DNA of 64,000 nt, from contig JBHJGM010000004.1 in NCBI GenBank assembly GCA_050331815.1, positions 186,001 through 250,000 on the forward strand, in the 5' to 3' direction. Origin of the DNA: JBHJGM01 sp050331815. GTDB taxonomy: Bacteria > Verrucomicrobiota > Verrucomicrobiia > Opitutales > JBHJGM01. Below are positions 1-7,617 of this stretch, in pieces. The translations under genes were made by a program, and so were the position numbers. Within the stretch, counting starts at the first letter, position 1. Each line of letters opens with the position of its first letter. Under the pieces are notes generated by a model. That model searched no databases and was not told where the DNA came from. It saw nothing but the letters and a program-made list of their open reading frames with translations.

Positions 1-1067
1 ACACGGCGGAGCTGTCCGCGCTTGAAGTGGCCGAGACCATCGAGGCCATCGGCGGCAGCTTTTCGGATTTTTGTGGCAACAATGCCTTTGGGGGCGCGAT
101 GGAAGGCCTTTCCGACGACTTCGAGATCCTGCTGCGTCTGTTGCGCTCGAGCGTCTACGATCGTATCACCCATCCGGATACGTTCGAACTTGAGCGGCGA
201 GCCCAGATCGCCGAAATCCAGGAGGAGGCCGACGAGATTGTCGACTTCGGCCGACGTAAGCTGCGGGAGATCTTCTACGGTGCGCACCCGTTTGGCTGTC
301 CGTCCATTGGTACCATCGAGGCGCTCGAAGCGGCCACTCCGGCCTCCGTCGATGCCATGGGCGCACGTCTGTTGCGCCCGGAAAACCGTATTTTCGCCGC
401 CACTGGCGATTTCGAGCGCAACCACCTGCTCGACGTCATCGGGCCCTTTTTTGAGGAAGCGCCTCGGAGCGATTTCAAGCCGGTGGAAGCCCCTTTTGAG
501 GCGGTGGCCCAAACCGGGCGGGTCGACCTGCCGATGGACCGCCAACAATCGGTGGTCTTTCTGGCCTTTCCCGACTGTGGGGTCACGCACGCCGATGCGA
601 CCGTGGGCGAGGTGGCCGACGAGATTTTCAGCGGCATGTCCAGCGCGTTGTTCCGGCGGGTGCGCGAGGAAAAAGGCATGGCCTACTTTGTGGGGGCCGC
701 ACGCCTGCAGGGCATCGACCAGGGCATGTTCTATCTATACGCCGGCACCCATCCAGACATGGTGGACGCGGTGCTGGAAGAGATGCACGGCGAATTGCAG
801 CGGCTGCGCACGGCGGCCATCACGCCCGAGGAGTTGAAGCGTTGCCAGACTCGGCTCAAAGCCCAGAAGCGCATGAGCCTGCAAAGCCCGAGCGCGCGGG
901 CAATGGACGGCGTGCTCAACGCGCTATACGGGCTGCCTGTCAACGCCGTTAACAGCTACCCCGAGCGGGTCGATGCGGTCACCGTCGACGCGTTGGCTGC
1001 GTTTGGCACCACCTGGCTCAAGCCTGAGCACTCGCTGACCCTCGTTGTCGGACCCTCCGGCAGCTGA
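1..1067 (+). CDS. M16 family (insulinase-like) zinc peptidase, 5' truncated by window
   Basis: Processing-peptidase-like M16 protein. The reading frame is open to the first base of the window, so the true start and the catalytic HxxEH motif lie upstream; the GTG at 27 is internal. The visible part begins with the segment that normally follows HxxEH (EAIGGSFSDFCGNN, the 'ALGG...' region of M16 domain 1). The second, inactive M16 domain follows, with the characteristic RRVREEKGMAYFVGA motif near 650-700. About 350 residues are visible, consistent with a usual 420-450 residue single-chain M16B enzyme. The gene converges on the metal ABC operon. Family assignment is firm; the substrate is unknown. 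Confidence 0.88.
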   Translation, partial: TAELSALEVAETIEAIGGSFSDFCGNNAFGGAMEGLSDDFEILLRLLRSSVYDRITHPDTFELERRAQIAEIQEEADEIVDFGRRKLREIFYGAHPFGCPSIGTIEALEAATPASVDAMGARLLRPENRIFAATGDFERNHLLDVIGPFFEEAPRSDFKPVEAPFEAVAQTGRVDLPMDRQQSVVFLAFPDCGVTHADATVGEVADEIFSGMSSALFRRVREEKGMAYFVGAARLQGIDQGMFYLYAGTHPDMVDAVLEEMHGELQRLRTAAITPEELKRCQTRLKAQKRMSLQSPSARAMDGVLNALYGLPVNAVNSYPERVDAVTVDALAAFGTTWLKPEHSLTLVVGPSGS

Positions 1068-1122
1068 GCTGGCTGGTGCATGCGATCGCCAGCGCGCACT
1101 TCAGTAGCTGCAACAGCGCTCC

Positions 1123-2109
1123 TTAAGCGGGGGCGGCAGGCTCCACCGTTGTCGGTAACCCCGCCACGCGCTTTCGGTGCAGGCGGGTGAGCAGTCCCTT
1201 GCCAGGAGCCAGCGCCCAGGCGGCCAGAAAGACCAGGCCTGTCACCACGGCGATCATGCCCGAGGTGCTGGTGCCCGCGAATCCGGTCCAGGCCGGCTCG
1301 AATTGCCGCACCAGTGTATTGATCCATTCGGGTACGAGCAGCGCCAGCACGTGACCCAGCGCCGCGGACACAATACCCACCCCCGCGCTGATCCAGAGCA
1401 TGCGCGACAGGCGGTCGGTCAGCAAAGAGGCGGTTGCCGCCGGCACGATCAGCATCGCAATCACAATGATGCTGCCCACCACCTCAAAGGCGGCGACTGT
1501 GGTGACGGCTACCATTGTCATCAACAGGTAGTGCATGAAGCCGGCGTGAATGCCCATCGAGGTGGCCAGGGCCGGGTCGAACGAGCTGAGGCGCAATTCT
1601 TTGAAGAGCGCCAGAATGATCCCGAGGTTCAGCAGCAGGACCGCTCCCAGCACGACCGCCGCGCGCGGCACCGCCAGCACGGAGTTACCCAGGTCCAGCC
1701 GCCAAAACGTATCGGCGTACGTCCACTCGATCGCCCCGTAGAGTACGCAGATGGGGTCGAGGTCGACGTGGTCGGCCGCCTGTACGATCAAGAGCAAGCC
1801 CAAGGCGAACAGCGTGGTGAACACAATCCCCATGGAGGCCCCGCGGTCGACCCGGCCCCAGGTACTGATCGCCTGGACAAACACCGCGGTCAGCACGCCA
1901 ACGATCGCCGCACCCACAAACATGGTCAGGCTGGAACGACTGCCCGAAATCAGAAACGCCAGTGCCAGACCCGGCAAAACCGCGTGGCTGATGGCGTCGC
2001 CCATCAGGCTCATCTGCCGCAGCACCAGAAAGCAGCCCGGCAGGGCGCAAGCCACTGCGCACAGCGCCCCCACGATGACAATCCAGGTATCGTCGACCAG
2101 CCAGTTCAT
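1123..2109 (-). CDS. Metal (Zn/Mn) ABC transporter permease, TroD/ZnuB-like
   Basis: Inner-membrane permease of the ABC-3 family that imports Mn2+/Zn2+ with the ATPase and lipoprotein encoded upstream. It has 328 residues with about eight hydrophobic segments. The typical family signature RQMSLMGDAISHAVLPG lies in the first cytoplasmic loop region. It is the last gene of the operon: its ATG overlaps the TGA of the preceding permease gene (ATGA), implying translational coupling. The C-terminus ends in a short basic/Pro-Ala tail, without the regulator-like domain of the neighbouring permease. Metal choice cannot be read from the permease, but the MntR-like regulator next door favours manganese. 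Confidence 0.9.
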   Translation of the reverse strand: MNWLVDDTWIVIVGALCAVACALPGCFLVLRQMSLMGDAISHAVLPGLALAFLISGSRSSLTMFVGAAIVGVLTAVFVQAISTWGRVDRGASMGIVFTTLFALGLLLIVQAADHVDLDPICVLYGAIEWTYADTFWRLDLGNSVLAVPRAAVVLGAVLLLNLGIILALFKELRLSSFDPALATSMGIHAGFMHYLLMTMVAVTTVAAFEVVGSIIVIAMLIVPAATASLLTDRLSRMLWISAGVGIVSAALGHVLALLVPEWINTLVRQFEPAWTGFAGTSTSGMIAVVTGLVFLAAWALAPGKGLLTRLHRKRVAGLPTTVEPAAPA

Positions 2110-3578
2110 ACCGAGGTGCCTCCTTCGGTGGCCAGGCGGTGCGGGCTGCCCGGCACCTCGCTGTTGGGCCAGCGCGCCTGCACCTGTTCCTCCAAGGCCT
2201 GCACCATCTCCGGGCTGAGCACGTGCTCCACAGCGTCGGCGTCACGGTCGACGTGGGCGGGCGCAACATCCGCATGGGTGATCAGATAGAGCTCCCACAG
2301 GCGGTGGTTGCGCGTGGTGCGGGCTGCCTCGCCAAAGCCGGCCTCCGACAGTTGCAACGCCTCGCCGGTGCTGCGCTCAATGTGATCCTCGCGCCGGGCG
2401 GCCTCGATCAACTGGCGCAGGCGCTTCGGTGTCCACGAGCGCAGGGGATGCACCTCGGCCAACGGTACGGGGCGGTTGCAAATCGGCTCGCCACCGGCCC
2501 GTGCGCGTGACTCCAGCACCTCGTACACGGCCCGCAGCAGGTGTTGCCGACCGACTTTGCGGCGCAGTTGGCGCTGGCGTATCCACTGCCTCAATACACC
2601 GCGAGCGGGTCCAAAAACCAGACTCAGCCCAAACACCCCCGCCGCCGCCAGCACGATCACCGCACCCGCCGGCATGTCTTCGAGCAGCGCGCTGGCCGCA
2701 GCCCCGACCCAGCCGCTGATTCCGCCGATCACGCCCGCCAGCACCAGCATGGTCCGCAGATCATTGGTCCAGAAACGCGCGGCCGCCGCCGGCGTGATCA
2801 GAAACGCGATGATGAGGATCAGGCCCACGGCCCGCAGACCGACCACCGTCACCGCCGCCACCAGCAGCATCAGCAGCGCATCCAGGATGGAGACCGGCAT
2901 CCCCTGGGCGCTCGCAAAACCTTCGTCGAAGGCCAGCAGGGTGAACTCCTTCAGCAGCAACAGCGAGCCGGCTACGGCCAACACGCCGACCGATGCGATC
3001 AGCACGAAATCATCGAAGACAATGGAGGCCGCCTTCCCGTAGATGAAACTTTCCAGGCCCGCCGCGCTGGCCCCGGGCAGCGTCTGCACCATCCCCAGCA
3101 GCGCCACGCCCAGTCCGAAGAAAACGCTCAACACAATGCCCATGGCGGCATCGTCCTTAATCCGCGTGGTGGCGCGTATGGCCATCACCAATCCCACGCC
3201 GCACAGTCCGCTGATCGCCGCCCCCGCCAGCAGCCCGGCCAGATTTTTTCCCTCCGCGCCAAAGGCCACCAGCAGCAAAAAAGCCAGCGCGATGCCCGGC
3301 AGACACGCGTGCGAAAGCGCGTCGCCCATCAACGAGCGTTTGCGCAGTAGCAGAAAGCTTCCCGTCAGCCCCGAGGCGATGCCCAGGATGAAAGTGCTGA
3401 GGACGACCAGCCGCGTGTTGTGGTTGGCCAGTGATAGCACCTCCCACGTTTCCTCTAGGGTTGGCAGGGTGACGCGGCCATCGATAAGCGAGCCTGCCGC
3501 CTGCGTCGGTGCGCTAAACAGGCACAGCCAAAGAAGCCCAAGTAGCGTGACCCGGACTCCGCTTGAGCAGCGTTTCAC
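2106..3578 (-). CDS. Metal ABC permease (TroC-like) fused to a DtxR/MntR-like C-terminal domain
   Basis: Second ABC-3 permease of the operon, 490 residues from a GTG start. The start was chosen because that GTG overlaps the TGA of the ATPase gene (GTGA) and is followed by a signal-like hydrophobic stretch. The frame runs further upstream only as a shadow of the ATPase gene. Residues about 50-325 are the permease, with RKRSLMGDALSHACLPG. Residues about 345-470 resemble a whole DtxR-family core: a winged-helix-like stretch, then the metal-binding/dimerisation helix region. His425 (RNHRLWE), Asp448, Glu451 and His452 (DAVEH) align with the MntR metal ligands. This suggests a built-in metal sensor on the transporter; that role is inference. 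Confidence 0.88.
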   Translation of the reverse strand: MKRCSSGVRVTLLGLLWLCLFSAPTQAAGSLIDGRVTLPTLEETWEVLSLANHNTRLVVLSTFILGIASGLTGSFLLLRKRSLMGDALSHACLPGIALAFLLLVAFGAEGKNLAGLLAGAAISGLCGVGLVMAIRATTRIKDDAAMGIVLSVFFGLGVALLGMVQTLPGASAAGLESFIYGKAASIVFDDFVLIASVGVLAVAGSLLLLKEFTLLAFDEGFASAQGMPVSILDALLMLLVAAVTVVGLRAVGLILIIAFLITPAAAARFWTNDLRTMLVLAGVIGGISGWVGAAASALLEDMPAGAVIVLAAAGVFGLSLVFGPARGVLRQWIRQRQLRRKVGRQHLLRAVYEVLESRARAGGEPICNRPVPLAEVHPLRSWTPKRLRQLIEAARREDHIERSTGEALQLSEAGFGEAARTTRNHRLWELYLITHADVAPAHVDRDADAVEHVLSPEMVQALEEQVQARWPNSEVPGSPHRLATEGGTSV

Positions 3579-4393
3579 GAAGCCCGCCCGGCCGTCTTGA
3601 GCGCCTGTCCGGCCTCCTCCAGCAGCGTCAGCTTGCCGCCGTAGGTAGCCTTCAAATTCTCGCGGGTAAAGACCTCCGCGGTGGGCCCGGCGGCGACCAC
3701 GCGCAGGTTCAAAAGGATCAGCCAGTCGAAGTACTGCTGCACCGTGGCTAGGTCGTGGTGGACAACCAGGCAAGTGCGTCCTTTCTCCCGCAGTTCCTGC
3801 AACAAAGTGACGATCGCACGCTCGGTTGCGGCGTCTACCGCGGCGAAGGGCTCGTCCATGAAGTAGACCTGGGCATCCTGAGCGAGGGCGCGCGCCAGAA
3901 AGACGCGCTGCTGCTGCCCCCCGGAGAGCTGGCTGATCTGCCGGTCGGCGAGGTGACCGATCCCGACGCGTTCCAGTGCTTCCCGGGCGGCCTCTCGGTG
4001 CGGGCGACCCACCGGGCGCAGCCAGCCGATCTTGCCATACAAACCCATCGCAACCACATCCAGCGCGCTGACCGGAAAGTCCCAATCGACGCTTTCCCGC
4101 TGCGGCACGTAGCCTACCAGCGAGCGCTGGCGACGGTATGGTTTGCCGTAAATGCGCACATCTCCGGAGGCCTTAGGCACCAGGTCCAGGCAGGCCTTGA
4201 TCAGGGTGCTTTTGCCCGCGCCGTTGGGCCCAACGATACCGACCAGTTTGCCTTCGGGCACGTCCAGGTCGATGTCCCAGAGAACCGGCTTGCGCTGGTA
4301 GGCGACGGTCAGGTCGTCGATGGCCAGCGGAAAGGAGGCGTCGTGCGTGGCGGCTTCTGCAGCCGGAGAAAGGGAAGGTAGGTTCAGCGTCAT
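3575..4393 (-). CDS. Metal (Zn/Mn) ABC transporter ATP-binding protein
   Basis: Cytoplasmic ATPase (272 residues) that energises the two permeases. It has Walker A GPNGAGKST at 55-63, a Q-loop Gln near 98, signature LSGGQ at 156-160, Walker B with Asp180-Glu181 (VYFMDEP) and the switch His in VVHHD. The pattern VPQRESVDWDFPVSALDVV is typical of the Mn/Zn/Fe chelate ATPases (MntA, TroB, ZnuC). The gene lies 9 bases after the binding-protein gene and its stop overlaps the start of the fused permease. It is presumably co-regulated by the MntR-like repressor encoded divergently. Confidence 0.93.
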   Translation of the reverse strand: MTLNLPSLSPAAEAATHDASFPLAIDDLTVAYQRKPVLWDIDLDVPEGKLVGIVGPNGAGKSTLIKACLDLVPKASGDVRIYGKPYRRQRSLVGYVPQRESVDWDFPVSALDVVAMGLYGKIGWLRPVGRPHREAAREALERVGIGHLADRQISQLSGGQQQRVFLARALAQDAQVYFMDEPFAAVDAATERAIVTLLQELREKGRTCLVVHHDLATVQQYFDWLILLNLRVVAAGPTAEVFTRENLKATYGGKLTLLEEAGQALKTAGRAS

Positions 4394-4402
4394 GGGTGCG
4401 TC

Positions 4403-5401
4403 CTAGTCGATGGCAGCGATGGCGGTTTCGCTCAGTTTGCCCTGGAAGCCCAGGCGGGGCGCATCGCCGCCAAGAGCCCGGGCGATGGTCGTCACATTGT
4501 GGTCGATCATGCCGACGTAGGTGCCTTCGTAGGTGCCGGCCGGCCCCATCGCATCGGAAAACAGTTGCCCGCCGACTTCCACTCGATGCCCGCGGGCGGC
4601 GGCCCCCTCGATCAACGCGCGCACGTTGCGGTCGGCCACCGAGCTTTCCACAAAGACCGCCGGGATTTTTCGCGCCACGAGAAAGTCGACCAGTTTTTCG
4701 ATATCGCGGACGCCTGCTTCGGACTCTGTGCTTAGCCCCTGGATGCCGTGGACCTCCAAACCGTAGGCGCGCCCCATGTAGCCGAACGCATCGTGCGCGG
4801 ACACCAGCACGCGCTGCCCTTCTGGAATCGAGGCCAGGGTCTGCCGCGCGTAGGTGTCGAGTTCGGCCAGCGTGGCCTGATAGGCATCAGCGTTGGCTGT
4901 GTAAGCGTCTGCGTGGGCGGGGTCGAAGTCGCTTAGGCTGTCGCGGACAACGGCCACCGCGCGCTTCCAGCCGGTAACATCCATCCACACGTGCGGATCA
5001 TAATGCGCCTCGGCATCGGCCAACACATAATCGCCCTGCTCCAGAATGGCCTCGGTCACCGCGAAGACCGGCTTGCCCTCGCGGGCCATCTTCACAAGCA
5101 CGTCGCCCATCTTTCCTTCCAGCAGCAGGCCGTTGTAAAAAATAACGTCCGCCTGGGTCAGCGAGACCACGTCGGCGCGCGTGGGTTTGTACAGGTGGGG
5201 GTCCACGCCTTCGCCGATAATGCCGTGCACCTGCGCCTGTTCCCCGGCGACCTGCCGCACAATGTCGGCCACCATGCCGACGGTGGTCGTCACCGCGTAG
5301 GGGTACTCCGCTGGACCGTCCGCAGCCGTTTGCTTCTGGGTGCAGCCCGCCAACGCCAGCCCTGCGGCCATGGTTATGATGTGTATTAGCCCAAGTCGCA
5401 T
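4403..5401 (-). CDS. Metal (Zn/Mn) ABC substrate-binding lipoprotein, TroA/ZnuA-like
   Basis: Cluster A-I periplasmic binding protein, about 332 residues. The ATG at 5401 was chosen because it begins a lipoprotein signal, MRLGLIHIITMAAGLALAGC, with lipobox Cys20; upstream in-frame codons run into the operator. Metal ligands expected for a TroA-type site are visible: His in GVDPHLYKP, His in YDPHVWMD, His in SAHDAFGYMG and Asp in LFSDAMG. A His-His-His-Asp set is the TroA/ZnuA arrangement and binds Zn or Mn; PsaA/MntC use Glu at the third place. There is no His-rich loop, which argues mildly against a dedicated ZnuA. It is the first gene of the operon, directly below a palindromic operator. 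Confidence 0.92.
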   Translation of the reverse strand: MRLGLIHIITMAAGLALAGCTQKQTAADGPAEYPYAVTTTVGMVADIVRQVAGEQAQVHGIIGEGVDPHLYKPTRADVVSLTQADVIFYNGLLLEGKMGDVLVKMAREGKPVFAVTEAILEQGDYVLADAEAHYDPHVWMDVTGWKRAVAVVRDSLSDFDPAHADAYTANADAYQATLAELDTYARQTLASIPEGQRVLVSAHDAFGYMGRAYGLEVHGIQGLSTESEAGVRDIEKLVDFLVARKIPAVFVESSVADRNVRALIEGAAARGHRVEVGGQLFSDAMGPAGTYEGTYVGMIDHNVTTIARALGGDAPRLGFQGKLSETAIAAID

Positions 5402-5417
5402 CTTTGAATTATCAAAG
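5402..5417. promoter_or_regulatory. Putative MntR/DtxR operator, copy 1
   Basis: Perfect palindrome CTTTGA-ATTA-TCAAAG immediately upstream of the binding-lipoprotein ATG. The same half sites with the same 4-base spacing recur in copy 2 near the regulator gene. The site contains a GATAAT that reads as a -10-like hexamer on the minus strand, though no good -35 was found at standard distance. Its position and repetition fit a metal-dependent repressor site for the ABC operon; binding itself is inferred. Confidence 0.65.
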
Positions 5418-5469
5418 TCGACGGACTGAGTTGCTGAGTCAAGTGAAATTTGAGGTGGCCAGCGAAACA

Positions 5470-5485
5470 CTTTGACAACTCAAAG
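5470..5485. promoter_or_regulatory. Putative MntR/DtxR operator, copy 2
   Basis: Perfect palindrome CTTTGA-CAAC-TCAAAG (extends to ACTTTGA...TCAAAGT), identical in both half sites and spacing to the copy beside the ABC operon. It contains TTGACA, a consensus -35 hexamer, on the regulator's strand, so repression of the regulator gene (autoregulation) would be natural. The two copies are centred 68 bases apart. Confidence 0.65.
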
Positions 5486-5511
5486 TAGAGAGGGTAGGAA
5501 ATGCCGAAACC

Positions 5512-6195
5512 CTGAGCAGCATCACCAGCACTGTCGAAAACTACCTCAAGGCCATCTGGAGCCTCAGTGAGGACACCCACTCGCCTTCGCCCGAGCTCGT
5601 GCCGCTGGGCCGGCTTTCGGAGCGGCTTCAGGTCACGCCGGGCACCGTCACCACCATGATGCGCCACCTGCAGCAACGTGGGCTGGTCGACTATCAACCG
5701 CGTCGCGGGGTCTCGCTGACGGATCTAGGGCGCGCGGAGGCGGTCAAGGTGCTGCGGCGGCATCGCATCATCGAGCTCTTTCTGGTGCGGGTGATGCGCC
5801 TTGATTGGGCCGATGTGCACCCCGAGGCTGAGGCGCTCGAGCACGCCGTTTCCGACATCCTCCTGGAGCGCATGGACGAGATGCTCGGACGCCCCACGCA
5901 CGACCCCCACGGCGACCCCATCCCCGACGCCACCGGCGAGCTGCCCGCAGAGCGCGCACGGCCCCTGTCCGAATGCGAGCCCGGTAAGTACAGGATGGTG
6001 CGTGTTCTCGGCAACGACGCCCCCTTTTTGAACTGGTTGACCGAACGCGGATTCAAGCCTGGCAGCCGCTTCAGTATCGACACCCTCGACCCCCAAGGCG
6101 GCACACTGACCCTCAAGCGTGCCCGCCCGCAAAAAACCGAGCACACCCTCAGCCTTGATGCCGCGCGCAACCTCCTCGTGGAGGAAGCCCTGTAA
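5512..6195 (+). CDS. DtxR/MntR-family metal-dependent regulator with FeoA-like C-terminal domain
   Basis: Winged-helix regulator followed by the metal-binding dimerisation domain and a C-terminal SH3/FeoA-like domain. The N-terminal helix reads ITSTVENYLKAIWSLSED, typical of DtxR proteins, then RLQVTPGTVTTMMRHL (recognition helix) and RHRIIELFL...ALEH (metal ligands His and Glu-x-x-Glu-His). The start is unclear. The frame is open from 5476 and the homologous N-terminus begins near 5515, but the only ATG there (5501, well placed after AGGGTAGG) is one base out of frame. Either a non-AUG start (CTG 5512) is used, or one base is missing from the CCC run at 5510-5512. It is divergent from the metal ABC operon and probably controls it. 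Confidence 0.88.
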   Translation: MSSITSTVENYLKAIWSLSEDTHSPSPELVPLGRLSERLQVTPGTVTTMMRHLQQRGLVDYQPRRGVSLTDLGRAEAVKVLRRHRIIELFLVRVMRLDWADVHPEAEALEHAVSDILLERMDEMLGRPTHDPHGDPIPDATGELPAERARPLSECEPGKYRMVRVLGNDAPFLNWLTERGFKPGSRFSIDTLDPQGGTLTLKRARPQKTEHTLSLDAARNLLVEEAL

Positions 6196-6266
6196 ACGCA
6201 CTGGCTGCATTGGCCTTGCGAAAGCGGCGCGCGGCCTAAAAGCTAAAAAATTCCATGCCCATCCAG

Positions 6267-6353
6267 GCCCGGGTGGCGGAACTGGCAGACGCACTGGACT
6301 TAGGATCCAGTGAGCTTCGGCTCGTGCGGGTTCGAGTCCCGCCCCGGGCACCA
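6267..6353 (+). tRNA. tRNA-Leu (anticodon UAG)
   Basis: 87 bases including an encoded CCA. The acceptor arms GCCCGGG and CCCGGGC pair perfectly, with discriminator A. The anticodon stem CTGGA/TCCAG encloses loop CTTAGGA with anticodon TAG at 6301-6303. A long variable arm (class II) and a GGTTCGAGTCC T-arm are present. It lies 71 bases after the regulator gene. Confidence 0.97.
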
Positions 6354-6387
6354 CCCGTTCGTTAATTGCAACACCTCCCGTATTCGC

Positions 6388-6798
6388 ATGAAACGCCGAA
6401 AACGCATGCAGTTTTGGGGCCGCGATGAGAATGATGATTCGCTCGTGTGCGAAATTGAACGCGGGGAAAAAACCGCGACCGTCTGCAAAGCCGATACATA
6501 CAACGACACCGATGGCGACTACGACGATGGGGGCTGCGAAGTCGGTGAATTGGTGGATGTTTATGACCTGAAGAAAAACCTCAGATGCACCATAGAGATC
6601 ACCGCTGTCTACCGGGTGAACTGGTCCGAGATTCCGGAGAAACTGTGGCGTGGCGAAGCCTGCAGGAGCGCGCAACACTTTAAGGATGCCCACATCGCCT
6701 GCTGGCCGGAGTACGACATCACCGACGATTTTGAAATGATGGCCACCCACTTCAATCTGATCGAAGTGCATGGACCTCCCAAAGAAATGCGTGAGTGA
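6388..6798 (+). CDS. ASCH domain protein
   Basis: Small cytoplasmic protein of 136 residues with an ASCH (PUA-like, RNA-binding) fold. The conserved signs are ERGEKTATVCKADTY near the N-terminus, a central beta region VDVYDLKKNLRCTIEITAV, and the C-terminal FEMMATHFNLIEVH. ATG 6388 was chosen because the frame upstream runs into the tRNA gene; ATG 6406 is an alternative. ASCH proteins have been linked to translation or nucleic-acid binding and some act as N4-acetylcytidine amidohydrolases; which applies here is unknown. It stands alone between tRNA-Leu and a long gene-poor stretch. Confidence 0.75.
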   Translation: MKRRKRMQFWGRDENDDSLVCEIERGEKTATVCKADTYNDTDGDYDDGGCEVGELVDVYDLKKNLRCTIEITAVYRVNWSEIPEKLWRGEACRSAQHFKDAHIACWPEYDITDDFEMMATHFNLIEVHGPPKEMRE

Positions 6799-7231
6799 GT
6801 CTCGCGCGGCTTTGTTTGTTCTGACGATGGGGTAACAGGCCGCGAAAAAATTGTCGCCCCTTGTAATCTTCGCCGGCCTCGGTGCGTACTGGGCTGTGTA
6901 AACCACCAAAAAACCACACACAGCCATGAAACGACGGATTTTCGACGCGCTCTTTTCGACTGATTGAGCCGTTGAGTGACCAGGGGCGATTCGCAAATGG
7001 TGAAGGGCAGGGCCCTTCTGGCGAAAAACCGCATGGGTCCAAGTACACCTGACATACGGGCACGTGCACGCATAAAATAGTGTAGGACAGTGGGTTGTGA
7101 AGTGCGGTTTTATTTACCGCGATGTAACAGAGTTGGCCTGTCCGTTACACCCGAAACGGAAGTTTTACCCTAGGGTGCTTGCCCACAGAGGGCTCGGGTC
7201 TAGCCTCATCCACGTCATCCGATCACCTGAT
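6799..7231. other. Gene-poor stretch with inverted repeats
   Basis: No convincing gene. Two clean stems are visible. GGCTGTGT/ACACAGCC at 6892-6925 has an 18-base loop, and GAAGGGC-agg-GCCCTTC at 7002-7018 has a 3-base loop; neither is followed by a T-run. The last 60 bases form the leader of the small ORF at 7232 and share two boxes with the leader of the PEP-CTERM gene at 7695. A structured RNA is possible but unproven. Confidence 0.4.
7170..7231 (+). promoter_or_regulatory. Leader with duplicated boxes, copy A
   Basis: Contains CTAGGGTGCTTGCC (7170-7183) and CATCCGATCACCTGAT (7216-7231), the latter abutting the ATG. The same two boxes, each with one or two changes, precede the ATG at 7695. 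TAGGGT could serve as a -10 element; no good -35 is seen. No Shine-Dalgarno sequence is present before either ATG. Confidence 0.45.
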
Positions 7232-7405
7232 ATGCAACCTATCGACTTCAACATCATCTCTGTCCTGATGGATCTGCGGACAGGCCTGATGGAGACGGTC
7301 ACCTTAATGCCGGGCCCGGCGGTTTACGCCTTGATCGCCGGCTTCATCATCATCGTACCTGGCCTGTTCCGGCGCCGTTTTCGCAGGTATATCTCCATCC
7401 ATTAG
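7232..7405 (+). CDS. 57-residue membrane ORF with PEP-CTERM-like tail (hypothetical)
   Basis: Short ORF not matching a known family. After 27 residues it has MPGPAVYALIAGFIIIVPG, one membrane helix, then LFRRRFRRYISIH. This reproduces the layout of the PEP-CTERM tail of the next gene (PEPSTYAAIFGG...RRLFLRRY), but with PGP instead of PEP and with no N-terminal signal peptide. The start was set by the leader shared with the gene at 7695, which aligns the two ATGs. A terminator-like hairpin follows. It may be a decayed PEP-CTERM gene, a small membrane protein, or chance. Confidence 0.4.
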   Translation: MQPIDFNIISVLMDLRTGLMETVTLMPGPAVYALIAGFIIIVPGLFRRRFRRYISIH

Positions 7406-7452
7406 CCACCTAAACGACCGGGCTCAATCACCTCGGTCTATTGCCCGTAGCC

Positions 7453-7489
7453 AAAGGGTGTCTGTCTCAGCGGAGGCAGGCACCCTTTT
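7453..7489 (+). terminator. Intrinsic terminator
   Basis: AAAGGGTGtCTG ... CAGgCACCCTTTT stem-loop ending in a T-run, 48 bases after the small ORF. It would insulate the following PEP-CTERM gene. Confidence 0.65.
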
Positions 7490-7617
7490 GCGTTGGTGAG
7501 CAACACCAGTAATGGATGCATAAACACCTGCCAGCCAATGGCTTTGTCACCTCAAAAGGAATCCCCATTTTCAGGAAAGTGTAACACACGCGTCACTTCT
7601 TTAACCACGATTTAACG

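Noticed and set aside
3579..4085. N-terminal extension of the fused permease frame
   Set aside because: It overlaps the ATPase gene out of frame and reads as Arg/Pro/Gly-rich noise; the GTG overlapping the ATPase stop is the natural start.
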